Program-made: the position numbers and the translations under genes
Assembly: GCA_021730985.1 (NCBI GenBank)
Contig: JAKFYI010000050.1
Location: 1-48,519 of the forward strand
Direction of reading: 5' to 3'
Origin: Hyphomicrobiales bacterium
GTDB lineage: Bacteria > Pseudomonadota > Alphaproteobacteria > Rhizobiales > Xanthobacteraceae
Length of the DNA stretch: 48,519 nt
In this document: piece by piece, positions 22,405 through 30,104 of the stretch
Layout: every line of letters starts with the position of its first letter
Numbering within the stretch: the stretch's first letter is position 1
Notes under the pieces: generated by a model
The model's database searches: none
The model's input: the letters and a program-made list of their open reading frames with translations, nothing else
Told to the model about the DNA's origin: nothing

Positions 22405-23463
22405 TCACAAGGCCGCAACCTGAGACATCACTTCGCGCGCGAATAGCCGCAGCGAGCGTTCCGCCGCCTCGACCGGCATATTGGCCGGCGTGAAATGCAG
22501 GGAGATGCTGTCGAGCCCGCCGACCTTGGCGTTGAAGGACCGGATCATCTCGACGATGTCCGCAGGCGAACCGATGAAAGCGCTTCCCTTAGCGACCTGC
22601 GCCTCCGCGCTGTCGTTCAGCACATGCGCCATGAGCATGTCGTAGCCCGGATAGTCCTTGGTGCTGGCACCGGCCAGCCATTCCTTCGCGGCGTCGGCCA
22701 GTCCGCGCAGATGACCGTTGCTGGGTCCAAGACCGGTCGCCATCGCCTCGTCGCGGGTGGCCGCGCAGCACATGAAAAACGTGCTCATGACATGCCCCTG
22801 GCCGGCATGGCCCGCCGAACGCCACGCATCGCGATAGGCGCCGATCAGGCTGCGCATGCGCTCGGGCTCGAGCGGAATGCTCATCACCCGATAGCCGCTG
22901 CGGCCGGCGAACTCGAAGGTCTCGGGCGTGTTGGTGGCGGCGATCCAGATCGGCGGGTGTGGCTGCTGCGTCGGCCGCGGCAGCGAGGTCACGTTCTTGA
23001 AGCGGTGAAACTCGCCTTGCGAGGAAACGTTCTCCTGCTTCAGCAGCAATGCGATCTGGGCGACGCCTTCCGTGAACCGGCGGCGGCTGTCATCCAGGCT
23101 GATCCCGAACTGCGCGAACTCGTGCGGCAGGAACGCGCGGGCAAATCCGACTTCAAGCCGCCCGCCGCTGATGCCGTCCAGCATGCCGATCTCGCCGGCG
23201 AGCTTGAGCGGGCTGTTGAACGCGGGGAGCACCGCCCCGGTGATCAGACGGGCGTGTCTGGTGCGCGAAGCGGCGGCGGCGAGGAACAGCAACGGATTGG
23301 GGCTGTAGCCGCCATAGCGGTGGAAGTAGTGCTCGACCTGCCGGACATGCGTGTACCCGAGCTCGTCCGCGAGGCCGCACAGGTGCATAGCCTCCCGGAA
23401 ATACAACTCCGCGGATTTTTCCGCGGGTCCCACACAGGGAAAGAAATTCAGCCCGAACTGCAC
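22405..23463 (-). CDS. LLM-class flavin-dependent oxidoreductase (luciferase-like)
   Basis: A 352-aa TIM-barrel protein of the bacterial luciferase superfamily, using FMNH2 or F420. It opens VQFGLNFFP, has ADELGYTHVRQVEHYF at about 33-48, then GISGGRLEVGFARAF and the phosphate-binding stretch PHPPIWIAATNTPET. The start is GTG 23463, chosen because GAGGAG lies 6 bp upstream. It probably oxidises a small organic substrate, unknown. It follows the BT1-type transporter gene by 38 bp on the same strand, so the transporter may import or export its substrate. Confidence 0.9.
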   Translation of the reverse strand: MQFGLNFFPCVGPAEKSAELYFREAMHLCGLADELGYTHVRQVEHYFHRYGGYSPNPLLFLAAAASRTRHARLITGAVLPAFNSPLKLAGEIGMLDGISGGRLEVGFARAFLPHEFAQFGISLDDSRRRFTEGVAQIALLLKQENVSSQGEFHRFKNVTSLPRPTQQPHPPIWIAATNTPETFEFAGRSGYRVMSIPLEPERMRSLIGAYRDAWRSAGHAGQGHVMSTFFMCCAATRDEAMATGLGPSNGHLRGLADAAKEWLAGASTKDYPGYDMLMAHVLNDSAEAQVAKGSAFIGSPADIVEMIRSFNAKVGGLDSISLHFTPANMPVEAAERSLRLFAREVMSQVAAL

Positions 23464-23501
23464 GCGCGCTCCTCGACCGGCCCGACAGCCCACCAGAAAG
23501 C

Positions 23502-25016
23502 TTAGTTGCGCGCAATACGCCGCCCGAAGATCACGATGACGGCGACCGGCAGCACAAAACCGACGACGACCACGACCATGAGCAGCGGGCCGAGCGCCTC
23601 GTACTGGCCGCGGTCCACCACGAAAATCTGGTTGAGATATTTGGTCTGCAATTGCCCCGCCACCAGCGCAAGATTCATCAACGAGGCCATCAATGCGAAC
23701 CATGTGGCGCGATGCCCGGCCGGCGCGTAGTAGGCGATCAGCGTGAGCAGCGGGATCATGCTGAGTTGCGCGAACGGCGAGGCCGCGACCGTATCGACGA
23801 ACGCGATGCCGCGGGCCCCGAAGCCGAAATGCGCTTCGGTCCATTCGTGCAGGCCGTAGATCAGTCCGATATTCGGCAGCGACAGGACGGTGCCCGCGAC
23901 CGCGATCCAGAACAGCACGGCGGTGACCGAATATTCCGTGATTTGCTTGCTGAGCATCCACATCGCCAGGATGGCGATGATGGCGCCGGTCTGGCGCAGC
24001 ACGCCGTAGAACGCGGCGTCGAACTTGAGCACGTCGAGCGTCCACCAGAAGTAGGCGTCGCCGACCGACGGCGTTGCGCGAAACGCGAAGATCAGGATGG
24101 TGGTGTAAAGGATGGCGCGCTTGGATTCCGGGGCAAGCTCGCGCGTCACCAGAAACAGCATGGTGCAGACCACGGCGAGAGACAGCACAAAAACGAATTC
24201 CTGTGCGTGCGGCACGCCGCCGACACCCATCACGATGACGACTGCGCCGTAGGCGATGCCGCCGCCGAGGATCCGCCAGTCGATCGGCCGTCGCTCGGCC
24301 AATGTGGTGCGCCGCAGGAACACGCCGGTGATCGAAATCACCGGAATGATGAGGCCCATGAAAAACACGGTCTCGCGCGAGAACATGCTGGCGAGAAAAC
24401 CGGAGAGCCCGGCCACCGCCAGGATGCCGGTCGAAAGCGCGATGCGGCCCAGCACCTGCACCATGCCAAGGTCGGCGCGCACGTCATGGTCGGGGCGGGG
24501 ATTGCCGGCCTGATCGACGCGCGGCACCACCTCGGTGGACATCGCATCGGCCACCACGTCCTGGATGACCGTGCCGAGCACCAGCAGCATGGCGCCGAAG
24601 ATGTAGAGCTCGTTGGGCGAAAGAAATGAGAGCCAGCCGCCGGCCGCGCCGGCCAGCGTCACCATGCCGGCTGCCGTGAAGCTCGCGCCGATCAGCACAT
24701 AGGCGGTGCGCTGCGAGCCGAAAATCGGCACGCTGTCGACCAGCTCGCCGAACACCATCTTAATGGTCCACGGCAGGCTGAGCCAGACCGCGATGCCGGC
24801 GAGCTGCGCGGGCGTCAGCGTCAGGGCTTCTTTGATCCAGATATCGCGTGCGACGTCGATCAGGCCGAGTGCGCCATAGGCGAAATAGACCATCACCACC
24901 GGCACGTAGCTCAGGCGAAACGCCAGGATCGGCCGCATCAGGTTGTCGATCCAGGCGGCGCGGGCGCTTGGCACCGGCGCTGGATGCGACGTTGGCGGCT
25001 GGGAGATTTCGCTCAT
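23502..25016 (-). CDS. BT1-family (folate/biopterin-type) MFS transporter
   Basis: A 504-aa membrane protein with about twelve segments. WIKEALTLTPAQLAGIAVW, PWTIKMVFGELVDSVPIFG and TVIQDVVADAMSTEVV match the BT1/FBT branch of the major facilitator superfamily. In that family the VIQDVVADA motif in the fourth/fifth segment is characteristic, and known members carry folates, biopterin or S-adenosylmethionine. The substrate here is unknown. A start at 25016 (MSEISQPP) is used; a GTG 12 bp earlier is possible, and no strong ribosome site is visible. Probable operon with the LLM oxidoreductase downstream. Confidence 0.8.
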   Translation of the reverse strand: MSEISQPPTSHPAPVPSARAAWIDNLMRPILAFRLSYVPVVMVYFAYGALGLIDVARDIWIKEALTLTPAQLAGIAVWLSLPWTIKMVFGELVDSVPIFGSQRTAYVLIGASFTAAGMVTLAGAAGGWLSFLSPNELYIFGAMLLVLGTVIQDVVADAMSTEVVPRVDQAGNPRPDHDVRADLGMVQVLGRIALSTGILAVAGLSGFLASMFSRETVFFMGLIIPVISITGVFLRRTTLAERRPIDWRILGGGIAYGAVVIVMGVGGVPHAQEFVFVLSLAVVCTMLFLVTRELAPESKRAILYTTILIFAFRATPSVGDAYFWWTLDVLKFDAAFYGVLRQTGAIIAILAMWMLSKQITEYSVTAVLFWIAVAGTVLSLPNIGLIYGLHEWTEAHFGFGARGIAFVDTVAASPFAQLSMIPLLTLIAYYAPAGHRATWFALMASLMNLALVAGQLQTKYLNQIFVVDRGQYEALGPLLMVVVVVGFVLPVAVIVIFGRRIARN

Positions 25017-25640
25017 GACGATGCACACCGCGGGGAGAATCGATGTGATGCAGTATCACGGCTGGGGCGCAACGCCATGGTCGGGTGTCCGGTCGAATCG
25101 GCTGCGTGAAGATTCATTCGGCCATGCGTCATCGTCCGCGGACTTTGAGGCGCCGCGGTGCTTTCCTTGCATTGTCCTCTCTCACCGAAGTGAGGGAGGC
25201 GGAGCGCCGGGAGGCGTTCCTTGGACTTATCGCCTTGCGGCGACCACGCTCGGAGAGCGTGCCGCCTGCCGGCGCTCCACCGCGGCGTTTTCGTGCGGGG
25301 CGTTACGCTGATCCGCACTGGCTCTCGGGCCGCGCTTGCGAGCCTGGACCGAATGAGGTCCGGGTCGTTCAGCAGGCTCCCTGCGCACGGATCGTAGTGT
25401 CCGTAGGGCGGGGTCCCGAGGCCTCCCGGGAGCGATGCTGACGAGGCATCGCCCGCGGGCGCCGCACCCTGCTCCATCAACTGCGTCACCGGTTGACGCC
25501 CTCGTTGAGCAAGGCGCGATCAATATGGGAGCGGTCGGAGCACCCGGGGATAGATTTTTTATTCGGCAATGATTTCAAAGGGCGAGAATGAAAACAGGCG
25601 GGGATAGTGAGTTTGCCGCTATCCGCGCAACAAATTCGCT
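25017..25640. other. Gene-free stretch with short hairpins
   Basis: No convincing gene is present. Open frames here have Arg/Pro/Ser-rich shadow-like composition and no ribosome sites. Short inverted repeats occur, for example GCGATGC-TGACGAG-GCATCGC. The stretch around 25150-25440 has the look of the multi-copy intergenic sequence of Bradyrhizobium-type genomes, but I cannot verify copy number. It runs up to the palindrome that carries the mobile unit. Confidence 0.5.
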
Positions 25641-25674
25641 GTCGTCCCCGCGAAAGCGGGGACCCATACTTCTC

Positions 25675-25697
25675 CGGCACTAGGTAGCAAATGCGCC
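25675..25697 (+). repeat. Left terminal inverted repeat
   Basis: Begins CGGCACTAGGTAGCAAATGC and ends GCC; inverse of 26798-26820 with one difference (G for A at base 21). Preceded by the target duplicate TACTTCTC. Confidence 0.9.
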
Positions 25698-25841
25698 AAG
25701 TCTCCGGGCTTTTGGAGATGAAGCTCCTAGCTGCAGGTGCCGGGAAAGGAGCCCGGTGAGGGCATTATCAGGTTGGGAATTACGGCGAATAACCGAGGCC
25801 TATCGGCTCCCCGCAACCAGGCGGAGTGGTAGGGTTTCGTC
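25698..25841 (+). other. Possibly structured RNA leader of the cargo gene
   Basis: Between the left TIR and the gene, several short stems are possible in the + direction: TCTCC-N8-GGAGA (25701-25718), CCGGG-AAAGGAG-CCCGG (25740-25756), GGTT...AACC around 25771-25794 and CCGC-AACCAG-GCGG near 25811-25824. The density of stems suggests a folded leader or small RNA, but I recognise no family. This is a weak call. Confidence 0.3.
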
Positions 25842-26729
25842 ATGCTCCGCAAATACCTCCCCTCGATTGACCAAAACGTCAACCGAGTTGGGTACTGGAC
25901 GACTTTCCTTACCGGGGTCGCTGCCGTGTTGACGGCGGTCGGAACGGCTCTCTATTCGGGAGCCAGTTGGCTCAACAGCTTCGAAGCTGCTGCGGCAGCC
26001 TGGGTGATTGCAATCGCGGTCGCAGTCTTCGCCGCTGCGGTTTTGGTCGGACTTGTGGCTTGGGCCTACGAGCGGGTTTTGGCGGCCCGTATTCGGAAGA
26101 CTGTATTGGAATCCCCCAATCCGGGTAGCAATCCGCCGCAGGCGATAAACACCTCATATGAGGTGGATATGGAGCCAATACTGAAGGCCCTCCAAGTCGC
26201 CGTGAGCCTGGAAGATCGGTTTCGAGAGACGAAGCAGACTGTTGATACTTTGGCGCAGCAGTTGCGCGCGGTTGACACAAAAAATGCCGCCATCAATGAG
26301 CGGATTGAGAACACCGCAACATCGTTCACGCATCGACTGGACTGGCTATCGGAGAAAGTGAGCGCTCAAAAAACGGTGTACGAGATGCATCGTCTGAAGC
26401 GCGACCTAGACCGACTGGCAATTCTGCTAGAGCGCCCGCTGAAACAAGCTAAAGACGGACGAGACTGGCGCGGTTGGAGCGACCGTTTCCGAAAATTCAG
26501 GCGTGCGCTGGAGCAGTTTGAGGCATTGGCGGCGCGATTTTATCCCAAGGAAGCCCCGAACCTTACCTTCGTCCCGCCACACGTTTATCGTCTCGCCATC
26601 GACGATTTCGAACCGGATAATTTTCCGAATCACGAGATGGCCTACGATTTCAAAACGTTTCGATCCATGAGTGTGACCTTTAAGGAGCTTGGTTCCGATC
26701 TCATCAAAATGATCGAAGGCAAGACCTAA
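25842..26729 (+). CDS. Cargo gene: two-TM coiled-coil protein of unknown function
   Basis: A 295-aa protein, the only gene of the mobile unit. A short N-terminal arm (MLRKYLPSIDQNVNRV) precedes two membrane segments (about 19-40 and 52-76, the second running Ala/Val-rich into WAYERV). A long heptad-like helix follows (about 112-200, with ETKQTVDTLAQQLRAVDTK and NERIENTATSFTHRL). The C-terminal basic-aromatic domain (about 205-295) contains RDWRGWSDRFRKFRRALEQ and ends in a short acidic/aromatic tail. No enzyme motif is seen. The layout (membrane anchor, coiled coil, small soluble domain) is what signalling, envelope or defence accessory proteins may show, but I assign no role. Codon usage is less G/C-biased than that of its neighbours. 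The ribosome site is weak. Confidence 0.75.
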   Translation: MLRKYLPSIDQNVNRVGYWTTFLTGVAAVLTAVGTALYSGASWLNSFEAAAAAWVIAIAVAVFAAAVLVGLVAWAYERVLAARIRKTVLESPNPGSNPPQAINTSYEVDMEPILKALQVAVSLEDRFRETKQTVDTLAQQLRAVDTKNAAINERIENTATSFTHRLDWLSEKVSAQKTVYEMHRLKRDLDRLAILLERPLKQAKDGRDWRGWSDRFRKFRRALEQFEALAARFYPKEAPNLTFVPPHVYRLAIDDFEPDNFPNHEMAYDFKTFRSMSVTFKELGSDLIKMIEGKT

Positions 26730-26797
26730 GCGCCGTCATCGAGCCGCAAGGTCTCGCACCCAATTGCCATCAGACATCCGATTAGAAACGCAGCGGT

Positions 26798-26820
26798 GGT
26801 GCATTTGCTACCTAGTGCCG
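26798..26820 (-). repeat. Right terminal inverted repeat
   Basis: Reads GGTGCATTTGCTACCTAGTG and CCG on the plus strand, the inverse of 25675-25697 (22/23). Followed at once by the second TACTTCTC (26821-26828). Confidence 0.9.
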
Positions 26821-26950
26821 TACTTCTCAGTCTACCGATGAGGACTGATGGCTATGGGTTCCCGCCTTCGCGGGGACGACAGCCTCGCCACTTACGATAT
26901 TCAGTGGTTGGGACGACCGACGATGGCGGCGCGAAATGCGCAGCCCGCGC

Positions 26951-28096
26951 CTATTTCCAGAACTGCTTCGTCGCCAGCGCCGCGCCGTCCGCCATGGCCT
27001 TGAGCTTGGCGAACACCACGTCGGGATCGACCGCGGCCTGGCCAACCCAGGTGCCGTAGCCGCAGTCCGAGCCCGCGATGACATTCTCGCGGCCGACCAG
27101 CTTGGCGTAGCGGCCGATGCGCTGCGCGATCAGTTCCGGATGCTCGATGAAATTCGATTTCGACTCGATGACGCCGGGGATCAGCACCTTGCCGTCCGGC
27201 AGCTTCACCGTCTCGAACACCGCCCATTCGTGATTGTGCCGCGGGTTGGCGCCTTCGAGCGAGATCGCGTTCGGCTTGGCGTTGAACACCACATCGACGA
27301 TGTCGGCGAGCGGAACGTCGCGATGGTGCGGCCCCTCGTAGTTGCCCCAGCACAGATGCATGCGAAGCTGCTCGGCGGGCACGTTCTTCACCGCGTAGTT
27401 CAGCGCCTCGATGTGTAGCTGGATGCGCTTGCGGAATTCCTTGAGGTCGAGGTCGGCGTACTGGATGTGCCGGCCCATGCCGAGATCGGGACAGTCGAAC
27501 TGCAACACGAAGCCGGCCTTCGCGACCGTCTCGTATTCGTCGCGCATCGCGTCGGCGATCGCATAAATGTAAGTCTCGAAATCCTTGTAGTGGTCGTTGC
27601 GGAAGAACAGCGACACCACGCCCGGCGACGCCGCGCTCATGAAGCCTTCCGCGTGCTTCACCTGCGCGAGCGCGGCCTTGAGATTGGCGACGTCGTCGCG
27701 CACGGCCTGCGGGTCGCGCACGCTGATCGGCGCGTTGCAGGCCGGTGTCTTGCGGCGCGAACGTCCGGGATCGCCGAACACGCGCTTCGCCAGCGCCGGG
27801 TACTCGGCCAGATCCTGATAGACGAAGGTGTTGCCGGTGCCGCCGAAGCCGTTGAGCCGGTCCTTGATGTAGGTCGCGTAGGAGGGCTTCGACAATTCGC
27901 CATCGTTGATCAGATCGACGCCCGCATCGGCCTGCCTTCTCACCACCTCCGCGACCGCCGAGCGCACCCGGGCCGCGAGGGCTGCCTGGTCCACCGGCAC
28001 GCCTTCTTCTTTGGCGTACATCATGCGGATCAGGTCGTCCGGACGGGGCAGGCTGCCGGTGTGGGTCGTGAGAAAGCGTTCGGTGCTGCGTTTCAT
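26951..28096 (-). CDS. Cobalamin-independent methionine synthase-like protein (MetE C-terminal domain only)
   Basis: A 381-aa protein corresponding to the catalytic C-terminal half of MetE (full MetE is about 750 aa). The zinc ligands are present: H247 and C249 in MHLCWGN, E281 in ISLEG and C344 in GSDCGYG. The N-terminus has TTHTGSLPRPDDL and GVDLINDGELSKPSY. The family includes methyl transfer to homocysteine from various methyl donors, and proteins linked to breakdown of other compounds. The start 28096 follows GGGAGGATTC. It stands alone beside the mobile unit; whether it makes methionine is unproven. Confidence 0.85.
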   Translation of the reverse strand: MKRSTERFLTTHTGSLPRPDDLIRMMYAKEEGVPVDQAALAARVRSAVAEVVRRQADAGVDLINDGELSKPSYATYIKDRLNGFGGTGNTFVYQDLAEYPALAKRVFGDPGRSRRKTPACNAPISVRDPQAVRDDVANLKAALAQVKHAEGFMSAASPGVVSLFFRNDHYKDFETYIYAIADAMRDEYETVAKAGFVLQFDCPDLGMGRHIQYADLDLKEFRKRIQLHIEALNYAVKNVPAEQLRMHLCWGNYEGPHHRDVPLADIVDVVFNAKPNAISLEGANPRHNHEWAVFETVKLPDGKVLIPGVIESKSNFIEHPELIAQRIGRYAKLVGRENVIAGSDCGYGTWVGQAAVDPDVVFAKLKAMADGAALATKQFWK

Positions 28097-28168
28097 GAAT
28101 CCTCCCGGCGCGACTTTAGGCCGGCCCACCGCCGTCAACCAAGGGTGGGCGCAGCCCGTGCCCCGGCG

Positions 28169-28197
28169 TTGACAGGTCCCGCAGGCCCCCCTATGAA
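28169..28197 (+). promoter_or_regulatory. Consensus-like sigma70 promoter of rpmJ
   Basis: TTGACA (28169-28174), 17 bp, TATGAA (28192-28197), predicting a start near 28204 and a leader of about 23 nt before the ATG at 28227. This is the only perfect -35 with ideal spacing in the window, as expected for a ribosomal gene. Confidence 0.8.
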
Positions 28198-28226
28198 CGC
28201 CTCAAATCCGAACATCGAGACCCGCT

Positions 28227-28352
28227 ATGAAAGTCCGTAACTCATTGAAATCCTTGCGCGGCCGGCACCGCGACAACAAGATTGTCCGCCGCAAGGGGCG
28301 CGTCTACGTCATCAACAAGACCCATCCGCGCTTCAAGGCCCGCCAGGGCTGA
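28227..28352 (+). CDS. rpmJ: 50S ribosomal protein L36
   Basis: A 41-aa protein [20 protein letters not shown]...[12 protein letters not shown], which matches bacterial L36 of the zinc-free type. The four Cys/His ligands of the zinc-ribbon form are missing, as is usual in alphaproteobacteria. It binds 23S rRNA near the L7/L12 stalk. Alone in this position, not in the spc operon, with its own promoter. Highly basic composition and full length make the call firm despite its small size. Confidence 0.97.
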   Translation: MKVRNSLKSLRGRHRDNKIVRRKGRVYVINKTHPRFKARQG

Positions 28353-28429
28353 CGCAGCACCGCGGCGCGGTTTTACGCACATTCCGCCGTTTTTGCCGTC
28401 TTGCCGCCGCACCGCGGAGGTTTAAACTT

Positions 28430-29086
28430 GTGCCCATGAGCACGAGATTCCTCGCGGTTGTTCTGGCGATCTTCGCTTGTTCCGGCTTCTTCCTCGCCGG
28501 ACCTTCTTTCGCCCAGACCGTTGAGCCGCCAGGTTCCCCGAGCGCGCCGTCGATGGAGCCGGTGCAGCCGCCCGCCGACCTGCCGCGCCCGCAGCGCGGC
28601 GACCAGGTGCGCGGCCTCGACTTCCTGTTCGAGGCGCTCAAGATCGCGCCCGACGCCGAGAGCGCCAAGCACATCGAGAACCGAATCTGGGCGCTATGGG
28701 TCGCCTCCGGCAGCGACACCGCCAACCTGCTGATGAGCCGCGTCAAGGCCGCGACCGACGGCAAGGACCTCGACCTCGCGATCCAACTGCTCAACTCCGT
28801 CATCGAGTTGCGGCCCGATTACGTTGAGGCCTGGAACCGCCGCGCCACGATCTACTACCTGCGCAAGGACTACGTCCGCTCGATGGGCGACATCCGTCAG
28901 GTGCTGGCGCGCGAGCCGCGCCACTTTGGGGCGATCTCAGGGCTCGGCATGATCCTGCAGGAGTTCGGCGACGAGAAGCGCGCGCTCGACGCGTTCCGCC
29001 GCGCGGTGGCGATCCATCCCCATCTGCTGAAGCTGCCGGATCTGATCAAGTCCTTGACCGAAAAGGTCGAAGGCCGCGACATCTGA
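28430..29086 (+). CDS. Secreted TPR-repeat protein
   Basis: A 218-aa protein with a signal peptide (STRFLAVVLAIFACSGFFLAGPSFAQ), a Pro-rich linker and tetratricopeptide repeats from about 95 to 210. DYVEAWNRRATIYYLRKDY and HFGAISGLGMILQEFGDEKRA are clear TPR helices with the W/L/G/Y/A/P pattern. It is likely a periplasmic scaffold for protein-protein contacts. I use GTG 28430 because GGAGG at 28416-28420 lies 9 bp upstream; ATG 28436 is the alternative. The first of three + strand genes that may be co-transcribed. Confidence 0.85.
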   Translation: MPMSTRFLAVVLAIFACSGFFLAGPSFAQTVEPPGSPSAPSMEPVQPPADLPRPQRGDQVRGLDFLFEALKIAPDAESAKHIENRIWALWVASGSDTANLLMSRVKAATDGKDLDLAIQLLNSVIELRPDYVEAWNRRATIYYLRKDYVRSMGDIRQVLAREPRHFGAISGLGMILQEFGDEKRALDAFRRAVAIHPHLLKLPDLIKSLTEKVEGRDI

Positions 29087-29106
29087 CCGCGCGCCGTCCG
29101 CTTCGC

Positions 29107-30060
29107 ATGATCCTCACCGTTGCCGCCGTCATCGCCGGGCTGTTCGGCGCGCTTGCGATTTATTCCGCATGGTCGGTGGCGGCGATCGAGCGCGCGCATC
29201 CGCCCGCGGGGCGCTTCGTGGCGGTCGAGGGCGGCCGGCTGCATGTGGTCGAATTGGGGCCCGCCGATGCGCCGCCGCTGGTGCTGCTGCACGGCGCGAG
29301 CGGCAACCTCCGCGATCTGCAACTCGCGCTCGGCGAGCGTCTCGCCCGCCAATTCCGCGTGATCCTGATCGATCGTCCCGGTCACGGCTGGAGCGAGCGG
29401 CCGGGCGGGAGCCGCGATGCGTCGCCCGCGCGCCAGGCTGCGCTCATTCATCAGGCGCTGGAAGCGATGGGCGTGCGGCGCGCCATCGTCGTTGGCTATT
29501 CGTGGTCGGGTGCGCTCGCCGCAGCCTTTGCGCTGGAATTTCCGCAGGCGGTCGCGGGCCTGGTGCTGCTGGCGCCGGTCACCCATCCCTGGCCGGGCGG
29601 CGTCGCCTGGTATCATCATGTGCTCACCACGCCGATCGTGGGGCCGCTGTTCGCGCACACGTTCACGGTGCCGATCGGCAAGATGCTGCTCGGTCCCGGC
29701 GTGCGCGCCGTGTTCGCCCCGCAAACGCCGCCGCCGGACTACGCCGAGCGGGCCGGCAGCGAATTGCTGCTGCGGCCGGGTGAAGCTGTCGCCAACGCCG
29801 AGGACATTCTGGCGCTCAAGCCGTTCGTCACCGCGCAGGCGCCCCGATACGGCGCGATCGAGGCGCCCGCCGTCATCGTCAGCGGCGACAGCGACGACGT
29901 CGTGTCGGTGGATATCCATTCGCGCGCCATCGCCGCCATGCTGCCGCGCGGGCGGCTGATCGTGCTGCCGGGCGTCGGCCACATGCTGCATTTCGCGGCG
30001 GGAGAGCGGATCGCCGGAGCGATCGCCGAGCTGGCAGCCGCAAACAGTTCAAGACAATAA
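29107..30060 (+). CDS. Alpha/beta hydrolase with N-terminal membrane anchor
   Basis: A 317-aa hydrolase. A hydrophobic segment at residues about 3-25 anchors or exports it. The oxyanion region is LLHGASGNLRD and the nucleophile S132 is in GYSWSG, where the usual last Gly is Ser then Gly. The catalytic acid is in SGDSDDVV and the histidine in GVGHMLHF. It belongs to the haloalkane dehalogenase/epoxide hydrolase-like class, but no halide-binding pattern is obvious, so the substrate is unknown. It starts 20 bp after the TPR gene. Confidence 0.87.
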   Translation: MILTVAAVIAGLFGALAIYSAWSVAAIERAHPPAGRFVAVEGGRLHVVELGPADAPPLVLLHGASGNLRDLQLALGERLARQFRVILIDRPGHGWSERPGGSRDASPARQAALIHQALEAMGVRRAIVVGYSWSGALAAAFALEFPQAVAGLVLLAPVTHPWPGGVAWYHHVLTTPIVGPLFAHTFTVPIGKMLLGPGVRAVFAPQTPPPDYAERAGSELLLRPGEAVANAEDILALKPFVTAQAPRYGAIEAPAVIVSGDSDDVVSVDIHSRAIAAMLPRGRLIVLPGVGHMLHFAAGERIAGAIAELAAANSSRQ

Positions 30061-30104
30061 ACGCGCGCTCGCGCTATATCGTGCGCGGGGCAGGGGAAGA
30101 GACC

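Larger units (their letters stand above)
25675..26820. mobile_element. 1146-bp transposase-less mobile unit with TIRs and 8-bp TSD
   Basis: The ends are 23-bp inverted repeats, 22/23 identical, beginning CGGCACTAGGTAGCAAATGC. The 8-bp sequence TACTTCTC is directly repeated just outside (25667-25674 and 26821-26828), the hallmark of transposition. The interior has a 144-bp structured leader, one gene (25842-26729) and a 68-bp 3' part. No transposase, recombinase or HNH gene is present, so movement must be in trans. An 8-bp duplication fits several families (for example IS1595, IS66, IS256, IS6), but the ends do not let me name one. The interior is visibly richer in A/T than the host DNA. Confidence 0.88.
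25641..26880. repeat. REP-like palindrome split by the mobile unit
   Basis: The left half GTCGTCCCCGCGAAAGCGGG... (25641-25668) is the near-perfect inverse of the right half ending ...CTTCGCGGGGACGAC (26852-26880). Removing 25675-26820 and one 8-bp duplication restores an 86-bp palindrome with the central part AGTC-TACCGATGAG-GACT. So the unit entered the apex of a pre-existing hairpin repeat. The CGTCCCCGCGAAAGCGGGGAC type is, to my knowledge, frequent in Bradyrhizobium-like genomes. Confidence 0.85.

Noticed and set aside
25013..25489. 158-codon minus frame upstream of the BT1 transporter
   Set aside because: Ser/Pro/Arg-rich, no ribosome site, no recognisable pattern. The stretch looks like repetitive spacer.
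25641..26880. CRISPR array or IscB/omega-RNA type unit
   Set aside because: No regularly spaced direct repeats, no HNH or RuvC motifs in the cargo protein, and the ends are inverted repeats with target duplication, unlike IS200/IS605 elements.
28193..28240. 15-codon upstream reading frame overlapping the rpmJ start
   Set aside because: Its ATG lies within the -10 box TATGAA of the rpmJ promoter, so it would not be on the transcript.
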